From the NCBI RefSeq assembly GCF_015354335.1, contig NZ_JADKYR010000001.1, positions 682,001-746,000 on the forward strand: DNA of 64,000 bases, given 5' to 3'. Below the pieces are notes generated by a model. That model searched no databases, was not told the DNA's origin, and worked only from the letters and a program-made list of their open reading frames with translations. This stretch comes from Methylophilus sp. 13. GTDB lineage: Bacteria > Pseudomonadota > Gammaproteobacteria > Burkholderiales > Methylophilaceae. Positions 32,942-43,554 of this stretch are shown piece by piece (within the stretch, counting starts at the first letter, position 1; every line of letters starts with the position of its first letter). The translations under genes were made by a program, and so were the position numbers.

Positions 32942-35515
32942 ATGCAAATTGCACGTCTCAAGCTGTCTACCTTGATAGTCAGCGTTTTGACGACTATCCT
33001 GCTGGCTGTTTGCCTGTTCGTGTTTTTGAATATGCAGGCCAATAAAACAGTGGCGATTAATGGGGAGCAATACAACAAGATCATAGACCAGAAGGATCTG
33101 GTCGCTGACGTATTACCCCCACCGGAATACCTGATTGAAACCTGGCAACTGATTCTGCAAAGCGTCGCCATGAATGCATCATCCGCGGGCCCCCTGCAGC
33201 AAAAAGTCAGCGTACTTAGGGCCGAGTTTGAAAAACGCCATGCTTACTGGGAGAAGAAACTTAATAACCCCGAGATCAAGCATTTGATGGCTGAACAGCT
33301 GTATGCCTCAGGCCAGGCTTTTTTTGCAATATACGATCACAAATTTATCCCTGCGCTGAATGCGCAGGATAAAAAGCAGATTGAGTCTGCATTGCACGAG
33401 TTAAACGCTGCCTACGAGGCCCATCGAACAATTGTTGATCAGGTGGTCATCTACACAAACAAGACAGCGCAAACGCTGGAAGCTGAAACAGCGCAAGTCA
33501 TTTCCAAGGGTGAGATCGCCAATTATGTGATGGTGTTGCTGCTGATCGCGTTTGCCAGCGGCTTAGGCTATTTCATCGTCAGCACGGTTAAAAAACGTTT
33601 GGGTATGGATCCTGTTGAGTTGTCAGAGTTGGCTGGCCGTTTTTCTGATGGTGACTTTTCAGCGCACATTGCATTGCCTGTTGGCGATGAAACCAGTGTC
33701 GCGCACTCCATGCAGGTACTCCAACGCACGCTGAGCAAACTCTCAACGGAAACCAACCGGCTGGCGAAAGCAGCGATTGAAGGGCAATTGTCTAGGCGTG
33801 CAGAGACGGCAGCCTTTAATGGCGAGTTCAAGCGCTTGGTCGAGGGCTTTAACCAGACGCTGGATGGTGTGATTGTGCCGTTAAATGTGGCGGCGAGCTA
33901 TGTGGCAGATATCTCCAAAGGCAATATCCCTGACAAAATTACTGCAACGTATCATGGCGATTTCAATGCCATTAAAGATAATCTTAATCATTGCATTGAT
34001 GCCGTGAATGCGCTGATTACGGACGCCAATATGTTGTCAGAAGCGGCGGTTGCCGGACGCTTGTCTACGCGTGCAGATGCCAGCAAACATGAAGGCGATT
34101 TCCGCAAAATTGTTGAGGGCGTGAACCATACGCTGGATGCGGTCATTTCTCCACTCAATGTCGCTGCAGAATATGTGGATCATATTGCCAAAGGTCGTAT
34201 CCCGGCAAAAATCACAGACACTTACCGCGGGGATTTTAATACTATTAAAAACAACCTGAACCAGTGTATTGAGGCGGTCAATGCATTGATTGCGGATACC
34301 AACATGCTGTCTCAAGCCGCAGTGAGGGGCGAACTCTCTACCCGTGCCGAAGCCCGTCAACATGAGGGAGATTTCCGTAAAATTGTAGAAGGCGTCAATG
34401 CGACACTGGATGCCGTGATCGTGCCGCTCAACATGGCGGCCAGTTATGTCGCACGCATTTCACGTGGCGAGATTCCTGCCTTGATTACCGAAACCTATCA
34501 TGGTGATTTTAACGAAATCAAACGCAATCTGAATACCTGCATCCAGGCGGTCAACCACCTGGTCGAAGACTCTGCCCTGTTAGCACAGGCAGCCAAAGAA
34601 GGACGCATTCAGGTGCGGGCAGACGAGACAAAACATACCGGGGATTTCCGTAAAGTCATTGCAGGCGTCAACCAGACATTGGACCTGATTGTCGAACCGA
34701 TCAAAGCCGTGCGTCAGGCGGTAGAGGCCATTGACATAGCAGCCAGTGAAATTGCAGCGGGCAATAACCAGCTTTCACGCCGCACTGAGGATCAAGCCGC
34801 CAATCTCGAAGAAACAGCGGCCAGCATGGAACAACTGGCGTCTATCGTGAAACACAATACCGAAAATGCGCAACAGGCCAACGAACTGGCGTTGGCAGCC
34901 TCCAGTGTCGCTGAAAACGGCGGCGAAGTAGTGCGCCAGGTCATTGAAAGCATGAATGCAATGAATGAAAGTGCACAGCAAATTGAGGACATTATTGCCG
35001 TGATCGATGGCATCTCCTTCCAGACCAATATACTGGCCTTGAACGCGGCGGTAGAAGCCGCGCGCGCAGGAGAACAGGGTCGCGGCTTTGCCGTCGTAGC
35101 CAACGAAGTGGGCGCATTGGCACACCGTTCATCTATCGCCGCCAAAGAGATCAAAGAACTGATTACAACCTCAGTCAGCAATACCTATGAAGGGGTAAAA
35201 CAAGTCGGCAATGCGGGGAAAACCATGGAGGAAGTAGTCAGCTCAGTGAAAAAAGTCTCAGCAATCATGACCGAAATCAGCGACGCCTCGTTCGAACAAA
35301 GCAAAGGGATTCAACAAGTCAATCAGGCCATCACTACCATTGACGAAGCCACGCAGCAAAACGCTGCGCTGGTTGAAGAGGCGGCTGCAGCGGCAGAGTC
35401 ACTGCTTGATCAGGCACATCACCTCAGTCAATCAGTACAACGCTTCAAACTCGACCAAGCGACTACTCAGCAGACACACTGGCAGTTGACAGCGCCATTG
35501 GTAGAGGCAGCTTGA
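32942..35515 (+). CDS. Methyl-accepting chemotaxis protein with tandem HAMP-like repeats
   Basis: An 857-residue receptor. TM1 is at about 9-28, a periplasmic helical sensor follows (with [13 protein letters not shown], seen in many such receptors) and TM2 is at about 193-212. After a first HAMP comes a chain of HAMP-like modules with recurring [24 protein letters not shown] and YHGDFN-IK-NLN-CI-AVN blocks (about residues 290-590). The C-terminal signalling hairpin contains [20 protein letters not shown]. The long HAMP chain inserts about 370 residues between membrane and tip. It stands alone, away from the che cluster at 38-55 kb. Confidence 0.92.
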   Translation: MQIARLKLSTLIVSVLTTILLAVCLFVFLNMQANKTVAINGEQYNKIIDQKDLVADVLPPPEYLIETWQLILQSVAMNASSAGPLQQKVSVLRAEFEKRHAYWEKKLNNPEIKHLMAEQLYASGQAFFAIYDHKFIPALNAQDKKQIESALHELNAAYEAHRTIVDQVVIYTNKTAQTLEAETAQVISKGEIANYVMVLLLIAFASGLGYFIVSTVKKRLGMDPVELSELAGRFSDGDFSAHIALPVGDETSVAHSMQVLQRTLSKLSTETNRLAKAAIEGQLSRRAETAAFNGEFKRLVEGFNQTLDGVIVPLNVAASYVADISKGNIPDKITATYHGDFNAIKDNLNHCIDAVNALITDANMLSEAAVAGRLSTRADASKHEGDFRKIVEGVNHTLDAVISPLNVAAEYVDHIAKGRIPAKITDTYRGDFNTIKNNLNQCIEAVNALIADTNMLSQAAVRGELSTRAEARQHEGDFRKIVEGVNATLDAVIVPLNMAASYVARISRGEIPALITETYHGDFNEIKRNLNTCIQAVNHLVEDSALLAQAAKEGRIQVRADETKHTGDFRKVIAGVNQTLDLIVEPIKAVRQAVEAIDIAASEIAAGNNQLSRRTEDQAANLEETAASMEQLASIVKHNTENAQQANELALAASSVAENGGEVVRQVIESMNAMNESAQQIEDIIAVIDGISFQTNILALNAAVEAARAGEQGRGFAVVANEVGALAHRSSIAAKEIKELITTSVSNTYEGVKQVGNAGKTMEEVVSSVKKVSAIMTEISDASFEQSKGIQQVNQAITTIDEATQQNAALVEEAAAAAESLLDQAHHLSQSVQRFKLDQATTQQTHWQLTAPLVEAA

Positions 35516-35587
35516 CTACGATAACCGGCCCCTTGTACGGAACGGCATCAACGCTCCGCAACGCATACCAGCCGATTTGATGAAGAC

Positions 35588-36454
35588 CTAGGCTGTTTTC
35601 GCTCGTGAGAACGCGCTAAAGCTGACAGCGCTAATCACGAGCACGGCACCAAACAGTTGTGCGTGCGTTGGTGGCACCTGTTCAACTGCTGCAATCACCA
35701 TAGTGGTGACTGGAATCAGGTTCATGAAAATCGCTGCTTTGGCAGGGCCTAAATGTTTAATGCTGGCATTCCAGAACAGGTAGGCCAACACACCGCCGCC
35801 CAGCGCCATCGTCATCAATGCCAGTCCGGCATGCGGGCTCAGCATGCTAAACGCACTGCCCTGCCAGACCGCCACCACGCTCAAAGCCAGTGCGCCCACG
35901 GTCATGATACCCGCTGTGCTGGCTATACCGCTCACCTGTTTGGGCATCATCTTTTTCACCAGCACGTTGTATAGCGCCCAGTTTAACGAAGCAATCAGGA
36001 TATACAGATCGCCAGTCGCTATCGTCCATTGTGCGCCGCCCCCCAATACCACAATCGCCACCCCAGCGATGCCGATCGGAAACGCCATCCACTGCCGCCG
36101 ACTTGGCCGGTCCCCCAAAATAAAGTAACCCAGAATAGCGGTCAGCAAGGGATTTAAAGCCATGATCAAGGCACCGTTGATTGCCGATGAATGCTGCATG
36201 CCCAAAAAGAAAAACAGGTTAAACCCAAACACACCGACAATGCCCAGCGTCAGATAGGCTTTCCACTCACGTAACGGGATCGTGGCATGCTTGAGCCTGG
36301 CAATCAGAATCATCACCATGGCAGCGATCACATAGCGGCTCGCACCCGCCAGATAAGGGCTCATTTCAGCCAGCACAGGTTTTGCCAGGTTGAAATTGGC
36401 TCCCCACAGAATCGCTGCCAGGGTAGCCATCAAATACGTTTTGATCAGGTTCAC
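35588..36454 (-). CDS. DMT-family (EamA) membrane transporter
   Basis: A 288-residue protein with ten predicted helices arranged as two EamA repeats (first begins AAILWGANFNLAKPVLAEMSP, second WALYNVLVKKMM). Family members export amino acids, metabolites or drugs. The start is a GTG at 36454 with a weak ribosome binding site; an ATG nine codons downstream is possible. It is convergent with the receptor gene and just downstream of the ArsR-type gene on the same strand (84 bp), so perhaps co-regulated. Confidence 0.85.
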   Translation of the reverse strand: MNLIKTYLMATLAAILWGANFNLAKPVLAEMSPYLAGASRYVIAAMVMILIARLKHATIPLREWKAYLTLGIVGVFGFNLFFFLGMQHSSAINGALIMALNPLLTAILGYFILGDRPSRRQWMAFPIGIAGVAIVVLGGGAQWTIATGDLYILIASLNWALYNVLVKKMMPKQVSGIASTAGIMTVGALALSVVAVWQGSAFSMLSPHAGLALMTMALGGGVLAYLFWNASIKHLGPAKAAIFMNLIPVTTMVIAAVEQVPPTHAQLFGAVLVISAVSFSAFSRAKTA

Positions 36455-36538
36455 TTCACGCTTTCAGTTTCAGACTGGGGCAACAACGCTAGGACATCAC
36501 AAGCGCTTGCGTTAGTGTGCCTGTTTTCAGGCACATGT

Positions 36539-36868
36539 TTATTCGGATGACGGCACCCCTGCTAGACGCAAGGATTGCAACACAGACTTGAGGACACCGG
36601 GAAACTTCTGCTCAATTTCTTCCAGACGCAACGCATTCATATGCTCTGTCCCCTCAATGAGAGTTTCTACCAGGCCGGCCGCACGCAGAATTTTAAAGTG
36701 GTGAGACAGGCTGGATTTAGGCCGATTCAAGTCAAACTCGCCGCAGGTCATCTTTCGGCCAGCCACCGCCAGTCGCCCGACAATTTCAAGCCGTGTCGGA
36801 TCTGACAAGGCATACATGAGGTCGGTGAGTTCGACCTGCTCGATGCTGGGATGTTTAATTTGTCGCAT
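36539..36868 (-). CDS. ArsR-family winged-helix regulator
   Basis: A 109-residue protein. LMYALSDPTRLEIVGRLAV and PKSSLSHHFKILRAAGLV are the typical ArsR DNA-binding helices. No classical metal-binding cysteine cluster (such as CVC) is present; the single Cys lies in KMTCGEFD, so it probably senses something other than a metal. It is divergent from the old yellow enzyme, with a perfect palindrome between them. Confidence 0.9.
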   Translation of the reverse strand: MRQIKHPSIEQVELTDLMYALSDPTRLEIVGRLAVAGRKMTCGEFDLNRPKSSLSHHFKILRAAGLVETLIEGTEHMNALRLEEIEQKFPGVLKSVLQSLRLAGVPSSE

Positions 36869-36897
36869 GGTCTGAATTTATCATACCTCTTGATATT

Positions 36898-36931
36898 ATT
36901 CTATTGTTCGATTATATTCGAACAATAGAAT
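36898..36931. promoter_or_regulatory. Perfect 14-bp inverted repeat, probable ArsR operator
   Basis: ATTCTATTGTTCGA (36898-36911) and TCGAACAATAGAAT (36918-36931) flank TTATAT. It is centred in the 104-bp divergent region between the ArsR-type gene and the old yellow enzyme gene. A symmetric A/T-rich site of this kind is typical for a dimeric winged-helix repressor controlling both genes. Confidence 0.8.
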
Positions 36932-36972
36932 TTAAACCCATTCTGCAACACACATTTGTTAAAGGACGTTTT

Positions 36973-38088
36973 ATGGCTGATTTGTTTTCTCGTTTCCAGT
37001 TAAAAGCAGTGACCTTAAGAAACCGCATTGCGGTGCCGCCCATGTGCCAGTACATGGCCGAAGATGGCGTCGCCAACGACTGGCACCAGGCGCATTACGC
37101 GACACTGGCCCGCGGTGGCAGTGGCCTGGTGATTGTGGAGGCGACCGGCGTGGCGCCAGAAGGCCGCATTACACCTGGGTGTCTGGGCATCTGGAATGAT
37201 GCGCAAGCAGAGCAATTGCGCAAGATTGCGGCGGCCATCAAAGCTGCAGGCGCAGTCCCCGGCATCCAGATAGCGCATGCCGGCCGCAAAGCCAGTGCCA
37301 ACAAACCCTGGGAGGGCGATGACCATATGGCCGAAAGTGATCCGCGTGCCTGGCAACCGATTGCACCTTCTGCCCTGGCCTTTGGTGGTGGCTTGCCGCG
37401 TGTCCCCCAAGCCATGACGCTAGCGGATATTGCCCGCGTACAAAATGACTTTGTGGCTGCGGCCAAACGTGCACTGGCCGCTGGTTTTGAATGGCTGGAA
37501 ATCCACTTTGCACATGGTTATCTGGGGCAAAGCTTTACCTCGGCGCACTCTAACCAGCGGACCGACCAATATGGCGGTAGTTTTGAAAACCGCTCACGGT
37601 TTACCATTGAGACCCTGGAAGCCATTCGCGCCGTCTGGCCGGAGCATCTGCCACTGACAGCCCGCTTTGGCGTGATTGAGTATGATGGCAAAGATGAAGA
37701 AACCTTGAATGAGTCTATCCAGCTGGTGAAAGCCTGGCGTGATCGTGGCCTGGATATGCTCAGTGTGAGTGTCGGCTTTACCATCCCTGAAACCAATATT
37801 CCCTGGGGACCCGCTTTTCTGGCGCCGATTGCACAGCGCGTGCGTCAAGAAGCCGGGATTCCGGTGTCTTCCGCCTGGGGCTTTGGTGCCCCCACCCTGG
37901 CGGATGGCGCCATCCGCAACGAGCAACTGGATCTGGCCATGATCGGCCGCGCGCACCTTGAAAATCCGCATTGGCCTTATTTTGCGGCCAAGGCGCTGGG
38001 TCAAGATCAGGCCGCCTGGGTCTTGCCCGCCCCTTATGCTCATTGGCTGGCCAGGTATCACAACCCTAGCGAGACGGTTAAAAAGTAA
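36973..38088 (+). CDS. Old yellow enzyme (NADH:flavin oxidoreductase, YqjM/XenA type)
   Basis: A 371-residue FMN-dependent ene-reductase. Motifs are IAVPPMCQYMAEDG (redox-tuning Cys of the YqjM/XenA class), QIAHAGRKAS (substrate His/Gly site), HFAHGYLGQSF and NQRTDQYGGSFENR. It reduces activated C=C bonds such as quinones, enals or xenobiotics with NAD(P)H. The start is ATG 36973 after AAAGGA; the open frame upstream covers the operator and is not likely translated. The pairing with an ArsR-type repressor and an operator palindrome suggests induction by an electrophile. Confidence 0.92.
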   Translation: MADLFSRFQLKAVTLRNRIAVPPMCQYMAEDGVANDWHQAHYATLARGGSGLVIVEATGVAPEGRITPGCLGIWNDAQAEQLRKIAAAIKAAGAVPGIQIAHAGRKASANKPWEGDDHMAESDPRAWQPIAPSALAFGGGLPRVPQAMTLADIARVQNDFVAAAKRALAAGFEWLEIHFAHGYLGQSFTSAHSNQRTDQYGGSFENRSRFTIETLEAIRAVWPEHLPLTARFGVIEYDGKDEETLNESIQLVKAWRDRGLDMLSVSVGFTIPETNIPWGPAFLAPIAQRVRQEAGIPVSSAWGFGAPTLADGAIRNEQLDLAMIGRAHLENPHWPYFAAKALGQDQAAWVLPAPYAHWLARYHNPSETVKK

Positions 38089-38103
38089 GCCTGGGTAGCC
38101 ACA

Positions 38104-38137
38104 AAAAAATAAACCTGCTTGCGCAGGTTTATTTTTT
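38104..38137. terminator. Bidirectional terminator
   Basis: A perfect 15-bp stem (38104-38118 with 38123-38137; core AAACCTGC/GCAGGTTT) with tetraloop TTGC has A-run and T-run flanks. It lies between the convergent old yellow enzyme and cheW genes and can serve both. Confidence 0.93.
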
Positions 38138-38154
38138 ATTTGGCAGTGGCACAT

Positions 38155-38658
38155 TTATTCGGCGGGCTTGTCCATCAATTCCATTTCATCACTGGCCATC
38201 AAGCGCTCGATGTCCACCAGAATAATCATTTCACTCTCAACTGTTGCCAGACCAATCACATAGTTGGTGTTAATCCGTGTCACCAGTGTCGGCATTTCAC
38301 GCAGATTCTCTTCGTACAACTCCCGCACATCCGATACACCATCGACAACGATGCCGACGACGCGACCACTGAGGTTCAGAATAATGACGACCGTGAATTC
38401 GTTATAGACCACCTCGCCCAGATCAAACTTGATACGCAAATCCACGATAGGCACAATTTTGCCGCGCAGGTTGACCACGCCTTTGATAAAGGCAGGCATA
38501 TTGGCAATATGGGTCACCGGATCATAGCCGCGGATCTCCTGCACCTTGAGGATATCAATCCCGTATTGCTCGTTGCCGAGAATAAAAGTCAGGTATTCGC
38601 CCGCTGTCTGTTTTGCGCTTGCACTGTCTGCACTGTTATTTTGTGTCGCTGCATTCAT
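38155..38658 (-). CDS. cheW: CheW-type coupling protein (copy 1)
   Basis: A 167-residue protein with the CheW SH3-like fold ([51 protein letters not shown]). CheW links receptors to CheA. The start is set at the ATG preceded by AAGGAA; longer in-frame starts lack one. It is the last, distal gene on the minus strand and is separated from the main che genes by two outer-membrane protein genes. It is more divergent from the two other CheW copies than they are from each other. Confidence 0.9.
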   Translation of the reverse strand: MNAATQNNSADSASAKQTAGEYLTFILGNEQYGIDILKVQEIRGYDPVTHIANMPAFIKGVVNLRGKIVPIVDLRIKFDLGEVVYNEFTVVIILNLSGRVVGIVVDGVSDVRELYEENLREMPTLVTRINTNYVIGLATVESEMIILVDIERLMASDEMELMDKPAE

Positions 38659-38769
38659 AACTGCTTCCTTAGATGAACTCATACACACTGACATTTTTGG
38701 GGTAGAGCCATACAAGCAAACCCTTGTTTGCATCGCATCGCTCTTGCCTGGCCCTCAGTATGGGCTTGA

Positions 38770-39879
38770 TTAAAACTGAATAGCAATCGCCGTCGCTGCG
38801 ATCAAGCTCTGATCAGTCTGACGACGGCCCGACTCATTAAAAATATCATCCCTGCTTTGCAACTGCCGCAACTCAGCACGCACAGTAACACGCGGGCACA
38901 CTTTATAATCGGCATTCACCGAGTAACCCATGGTTTTAAAACCGTTGGGGGTGCCGGTGTTGATAATCACCCCCTGTCTGTCCTGATAGTATTCCACGCG
39001 CCCGGTAACACTAAACTGGCTGGAATACTGATACTTGGCCAGCACGGCTGGCGCCAGCCACACATTGTAGCCGTCGCCCTCTCCTAGCGGTTTTTCTTCG
39101 GCGCCAATATCAAACGCGGTAATCAGGCTCCACTGCTCATCCAGCTTGAAGATGCCATAAAAGTCATGAAAATAACGCATCTGCCGCGCACGGTCAGATT
39201 TGTCATTGCCAATAAACGAGCTGCTATTGAGCGTCACCCGATCATTCGGTTTATAGGTGAGCTGATGGCCGATGGACGGCGTTGTGTTGCCTTGTGGTGC
39301 ACGGATGCGCTGCCAACCACTCAACACCAGGCCACTCGCCATCCACTTGCCATCGGCTGAGGTATAACTGAGTTTGGCCCCTGTTTCAAAATAAGGCGAA
39401 CTCTCAGCCATCAAGCTCCGCGTCAGCGTCCAGTTCTCGGTGCCGATCGCACTTTCAAAACCCAGGTGCGAGGGCATCACCCCGGCATCCAGCCAGAGAT
39501 CATGTTTGTCAGAAAGCTTGACACCCGCATTGGCTTCAAAGATATGTTGCAAGTCTTTGGGCTCGGCAGCGTAATTGGCGCGCATATAACTGCCCGAAGC
39601 CAGCGCCAGATTGCCGCGCACACGTTGCGTATTCAAACTGGCCTTGATCATGGCCAGATTGATGCTCAAATCGTTGGCCCGGTTATGGCTATAGATAAAG
39701 TCGGGCCGTTTATGGTTGGGCGGATCATTAAAATCACGCACATAGTAGGTCTCGAGGTAGCCACTCAAGCTCAAGGGTGAGGACACCGCTACCGGCGTCT
39801 CCTCCGCCTTGACAGACAGTGGCAAACCACTGGTCAACACCAACATAGTCGAAACGATCTTACTTAAGTTCATATGCAT
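38770..39879 (-). CDS. Outer-membrane beta-barrel protein (Bbp2/OmpL-like porin)
   Basis: A 369-residue protein with a Sec signal (about 25 residues, ending SVKA), then SLSGYLETYYVRDFNDP and alternating strands ending in IAIQF (C-terminal Phe). The pattern fits the putative porin-2 family (Bbp2). Function is unknown. It sits between a DUF2490-type gene (16 bp away, same strand) and cheW. Confidence 0.75.
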   Translation of the reverse strand: MHMNLSKIVSTMLVLTSGLPLSVKAEETPVAVSSPLSLSGYLETYYVRDFNDPPNHKRPDFIYSHNRANDLSINLAMIKASLNTQRVRGNLALASGSYMRANYAAEPKDLQHIFEANAGVKLSDKHDLWLDAGVMPSHLGFESAIGTENWTLTRSLMAESSPYFETGAKLSYTSADGKWMASGLVLSGWQRIRAPQGNTTPSIGHQLTYKPNDRVTLNSSSFIGNDKSDRARQMRYFHDFYGIFKLDEQWSLITAFDIGAEEKPLGEGDGYNVWLAPAVLAKYQYSSQFSVTGRVEYYQDRQGVIINTGTPNGFKTMGYSVNADYKVCPRVTVRAELRQLQSRDDIFNESGRRQTDQSLIAATAIAIQF

Positions 39880-39895
39880 TTAACGACAGATTGCG

Positions 39896-40576
39896 CTAAA
39901 AATTAAAACGGATCGCCGTCATGAGGACATGATTCTCACGGTCTACGGTTTTGGTATTTATAAACTGGTTCAGATAGCCGATATCTGCATTGCTAAAGTC
40001 ACTGAATTTCCAGTTCACGCCCAGAAACAGGCGGTTCTGGTCAAACCCTTTGCGTGGACCCCAGTGCGTATCGTTAAAGTTGATAAACAACTCGTCATAC
40101 ACCACCCAGGATAATTGCGGATTCAAGCTCGAAGGCAGACTGGCGCGCACCATTTGCCGCCAGCGATAGGCATGCTGGCTAAAGTCCTCGCGCTCACGGT
40201 TTTCCAGCCTGGAACGGCTGCTCAAGCTCACGCCGCCAATCGGGTCAAACTGGTAAGAAAACTGCTGCCACAAGCGGTTTTCCTGATAGGCCGAGGCGCC
40301 TGCCGGATGATTGATAATCGTGTCATAACCCAACCAGACACTGGCCTTGGGCGTCACCTTGTAAAAAATGGACGGGCGCAGAATCAGCGTATCAAAATGC
40401 TTGCCCTCATCACGCCAGCGCGGATGCGTGTCCATGCTCCAGTATAAATTCTCTACCGGCAATTTACCTTGCGCATAAATATTCAGCCAATAACGGCCGT
40501 CTTCTTCAACTTCTGCCCGAGCAAAACTTGAAAAAATGAGAGAAATCAAAACGATAACACAACTAAATCCACGCAC
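39896..40576 (-). CDS. DUF2490-type outer-membrane barrel protein
   Basis: A 226-residue protein with a signal peptide (ending ARA) and the DUF2490-like pattern DGRYWLNIYAQGKLP ... LRPSIFYKVTPKASVWLGYD, ending in a Phe. Family members are predicted outer-membrane barrels of unknown function. It pairs with the porin downstream and follows the diguanylate cyclase by 51 bp, so it may belong to the same transcript. Confidence 0.75.
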   Translation of the reverse strand: MRGFSCVIVLISLIFSSFARAEVEEDGRYWLNIYAQGKLPVENLYWSMDTHPRWRDEGKHFDTLILRPSIFYKVTPKASVWLGYDTIINHPAGASAYQENRLWQQFSYQFDPIGGVSLSSRSRLENREREDFSQHAYRWRQMVRASLPSSLNPQLSWVVYDELFINFNDTHWGPRKGFDQNRLFLGVNWKFSDFSNADIGYLNQFINTKTVDRENHVLMTAIRFNF

Positions 40577-40627
40577 GGCAACGCCCCATCATAAGTTATA
40601 AATTAAGCGATGATCAGATCTCACTCA

Positions 40628-41938
40628 TCAGGCCATCAGCGACAACATATTCAAGGACTGATCAAGTACCACCTGATTTCGACCTGAAAGTTTAGCTTTG
40701 CTTAACGCATTATCCGCACGCGCAAAGAGATGTTCGAAATCGTCTCCATACTCATACGAGGCAACACCAGCACTGATCGTGACATTCAAACCAGATAAAT
40801 GTTGATTCGCAAAGTAGTCGCAAAAGCCTTGTGCATACTGACTGGCCGCTAACGTTGTTGTATTTTTCAAAATCACTAAAAACTCTTCCCCACCAATACG
40901 AAAGCACAGTTCATTCGCAAAGAAATTTGCAAATAAAGCACCGGCCGCAGCTAATACCTCATCGCCAATCTTATGGCCATAGGTATCGTTGATCTGTTTA
41001 AAAAAATCAACATCGGCCACGATTAGCGCCAATGGTTTGGAAGACATATAGGCTTCAGAAATGACTTGCTGCTGTACATCACGCAAATAATGTCTGTTAT
41101 ATAACTTGGTCAATGCATCATGCGTTGCCAGTGATTGCATGGTTTGATATTGCATCTCATATGTGAGCAATAGTTGATAGCTCTCCAGCAAATGCTTGAC
41201 CCTGATTTCAAACTCTTCCAGAGACGAGTCTTTTGAGTAAAAGTCATTTGCACCATTGAGTAGCAATTGTGTTCGCCGTGCAGGACTATTTAAGCCTGAA
41301 ATAGCCAATATCGGAATACGTGACTTAGCCGCGTCATGAGAATTTCTTATTGCGCTAATCACGGAGAATCCATCGCCTATCCCGGCTAAGCTGAAATCTG
41401 TAATCACCAAATCGTAAGTGTTGTCGCTGATGCGCTGAATCGCGCCTTCAGCATCGACACAAAATTCGCAATCAAGCCCGATGCTCGCTAATCGCTCGCC
41501 ATAGACTTGAGAAAGAGACGGACTATCTTCAATGAGCAACACCCGACCTTGGAGTTTATTGCGCTTAGCCTGTGCAAAGTTCTGAATGAATGTATCTAAA
41601 GAGGAGATATTTAATTTACTAAAGCAGGCTGTAATTCCCACCTCAATAGATTCATGCGCAATTTGGTGAATGGCATTTGATGCGACCAACAAACTCACGC
41701 AGCTGCTACGTGTTTTTGGAGGCAATGCTTTAAAAAATTCAATCCCATTCATGGATTTATGATGGTAAGAAAACAAAAGCAAATCAACATGCTGCCCGTC
41801 TAATAACTCGATTGCCTGTAAGGGACTTGCAGCTTCTTCAACCTCAATCTCGTATTTCTTCAACAAAGATGACAATATTTTTCTTGTTGACTTGGAAGAA
41901 TCCACAATCAGCGCTTTCACCTTATCTCCCACTACCAT
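40628..41938 (-). CDS. Dual-receiver diguanylate cyclase (PleD-like)
   Basis: A 436-residue protein. The first receiver-like domain (about 5-120) has lost the phospho-acceptor region (LLLFSYHH). The second receiver (about 130-250) has [10 protein letters not shown] and the acceptor Asp in LVITDFSL. The GGDEF domain (about 270-430) has an intact GGEEF loop ([12 protein letters not shown]) and so should make cyclic di-GMP. No RxxD inhibition site is obvious before the loop. Its start overlaps the end of cheB by 17 bp, coupling c-di-GMP output to the chemosensory operon. Confidence 0.9.
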   Translation of the reverse strand: MVVGDKVKALIVDSSKSTRKILSSLLKKYEIEVEEAASPLQAIELLDGQHVDLLLFSYHHKSMNGIEFFKALPPKTRSSCVSLLVASNAIHQIAHESIEVGITACFSKLNISSLDTFIQNFAQAKRNKLQGRVLLIEDSPSLSQVYGERLASIGLDCEFCVDAEGAIQRISDNTYDLVITDFSLAGIGDGFSVISAIRNSHDAAKSRIPILAISGLNSPARRTQLLLNGANDFYSKDSSLEEFEIRVKHLLESYQLLLTYEMQYQTMQSLATHDALTKLYNRHYLRDVQQQVISEAYMSSKPLALIVADVDFFKQINDTYGHKIGDEVLAAAGALFANFFANELCFRIGGEEFLVILKNTTTLAASQYAQGFCDYFANQHLSGLNVTISAGVASYEYGDDFEHLFARADNALSKAKLSGRNQVVLDQSLNMLSLMA

Positions 41939-42995
41939 ACATCACAATTTCTTGTGGAATTTTTGCCAGAGAAACCTCCCGTTCAACGGCTCCCAGCTTG
42001 TTTGCTTCTTTAGGCATTCCGTATACAACGCAACTTCTTTCATCTTGACCAAGCGTTTTTGCGCCCACCTCTCGCATTTCTTTCAGACCCTGGGCGCCAT
42101 CATCCCCCATGCCCGTCATAATGATGCCCAGAGCATTCTTACCCGCCTGCTGAGCAACCGAACGGAAGAGCACATTGACCGAAGGGCGATGGCGACTGAC
42201 GAGCGGGCCATCAATCACGTCAACATGGTATTGAGCGCCACTGCGTTTAAGCAGCATGTGCTTACCACCGGGCGCAATCAAAGCGCGACCGGCAATCACG
42301 CGGTCGCCATGGGCGGCTTCCTTGACCTCAATCTCGCACAGTTCATTCAGTCTTTTGGCAAATGCTGCAGTAAAGTTTTCGGGCATATGCTGCACGATCA
42401 CCATGCCAGGACAAACACGTGGTAATGAAGTCAACACGGCCTCCAGTGCTTGCGTACCGCCTGTTGAGGTCCCAATTGCCACTATCCCCTCTGTGGTTTG
42501 CGCCATGGCACGATTCGTCGCCGCGAGTACCGCATCCGCCGTCAGTTTAGGGGCGACCTTGGCCACAGGCTCAGCATGCGAGATTCTTTTCAGATTGGCT
42601 TTTGCCGCGACTTTGATCACATTGATAATGTCATTGGCATCATCTTCTAAAAAATCTTTCAAGCCCGCCTTGGGCTTGGTCACGATACTCACCGCCCCGG
42701 CCGCCAGCGCCTGAATGGTGGTTTCGGCGCCCTTTTCGGTCAGCGTCGAACAGATAATGACCGGCGTGGGGCGCTGCGACATGATTTTCTTGAGAAAGGT
42801 GATGCCGTCCATTCTGGGCATCTCCACATCCAGAATCACTACATCTGGCCAATCTTTCATCATTTTATCCATGGCGAAAATGGGATCTGCCGCTGCAGAG
42901 ATGACCTCAATCTCTGAAGATTTTGAAATTTTCTCAGCAAGGACTTTTCTGACCACTGCTGAATCATCCACAATCATGACCCTGATTTTTTTCAT
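41922..42995 (-). CDS. cheB: Chemotaxis protein-glutamate methylesterase
   Basis: A 357-residue protein. The receiver domain ([14 protein letters not shown], acceptor Asp in VVILDVEMP) is followed by the methylesterase domain with catalytic Ser ([11 protein letters not shown]), His (VQHMPENF) and Asp ([11 protein letters not shown]). It removes receptor methyl groups and deamidates receptors when phosphorylated by CheA. It lies between cheD (14 bp) and the diguanylate cyclase (overlap). Confidence 0.95.
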   Translation of the reverse strand: MKKIRVMIVDDSAVVRKVLAEKISKSSEIEVISAAADPIFAMDKMMKDWPDVVILDVEMPRMDGITFLKKIMSQRPTPVIICSTLTEKGAETTIQALAAGAVSIVTKPKAGLKDFLEDDANDIINVIKVAAKANLKRISHAEPVAKVAPKLTADAVLAATNRAMAQTTEGIVAIGTSTGGTQALEAVLTSLPRVCPGMVIVQHMPENFTAAFAKRLNELCEIEVKEAAHGDRVIAGRALIAPGGKHMLLKRSGAQYHVDVIDGPLVSRHRPSVNVLFRSVAQQAGKNALGIIMTGMGDDGAQGLKEMREVGAKTLGQDERSCVVYGMPKEANKLGAVEREVSLAKIPQEIVMYGSGR

Positions 42996-43009
42996 AATTA
43001 ATATTCTCG

Positions 43010-43549
43010 TTAAACCTTGCTTTTCACCCAGGCAAACCCACTCCAGATATCAAAAATAATATAGCGTGAGTCCTCGCCACCGTAATGATTGGCATGCACA
43101 TGAAAACCATACTCTGCCAGAAGCATCAGAACGGCATGCAGGTTACGGTCACCAATATGGTTTTTCTGATTGATCTGCAATTGCGGGAACATATTGCTGC
43201 CGCCGAATACTTTCACCTGGCAGTCTTGTGGTCGAATCTTGCACTTGGCCATTTCTTCCATCATCAAGGCAATCGCTTCATCTGCATACTTGCCTGACTT
43301 GCCAGCAGCAGTTTCATTTTTTTCTTTATGTGAAACATGGCGTTGCGGCAACAGGATATGGCACATGCCCCCCATCTGTTTTGCCGGATGCCAGATCGTG
43401 ACTGCCACACAGGAGCCCAGAATAGTACGAATTCTGGTATCGGCATCGCCCCAATACCACTCGCCAGGCTGCAAAAAAACCTCAAAAACCTCTTCAGGCT
43501 TCTTATCCAACAATCCAAAACTCAAGGCAGGCTGGGTACGCATCAACAT
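43010..43549 (-). CDS. cheD: Chemoreceptor glutamine deamidase
   Basis: A 179-residue CheD with the catalytic Cys in [11 protein letters not shown] and the His in GGMCHILLP. It deamidates receptor glutamines and can act with phosphatases of the CheC type, which is absent here. The start is ATG 43549, 5 bp after the cheR stop. Confidence 0.93.
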   Translation of the reverse strand: MLMRTQPALSFGLLDKKPEEVFEVFLQPGEWYWGDADTRIRTILGSCVAVTIWHPAKQMGGMCHILLPQRHVSHKEKNETAAGKSGKYADEAIALMMEEMAKCKIRPQDCQVKVFGGSNMFPQLQINQKNHIGDRNLHAVLMLLAEYGFHVHANHYGGEDSRYIIFDIWSGFAWVKSKV

Positions 43550-43554
43550 AACAA

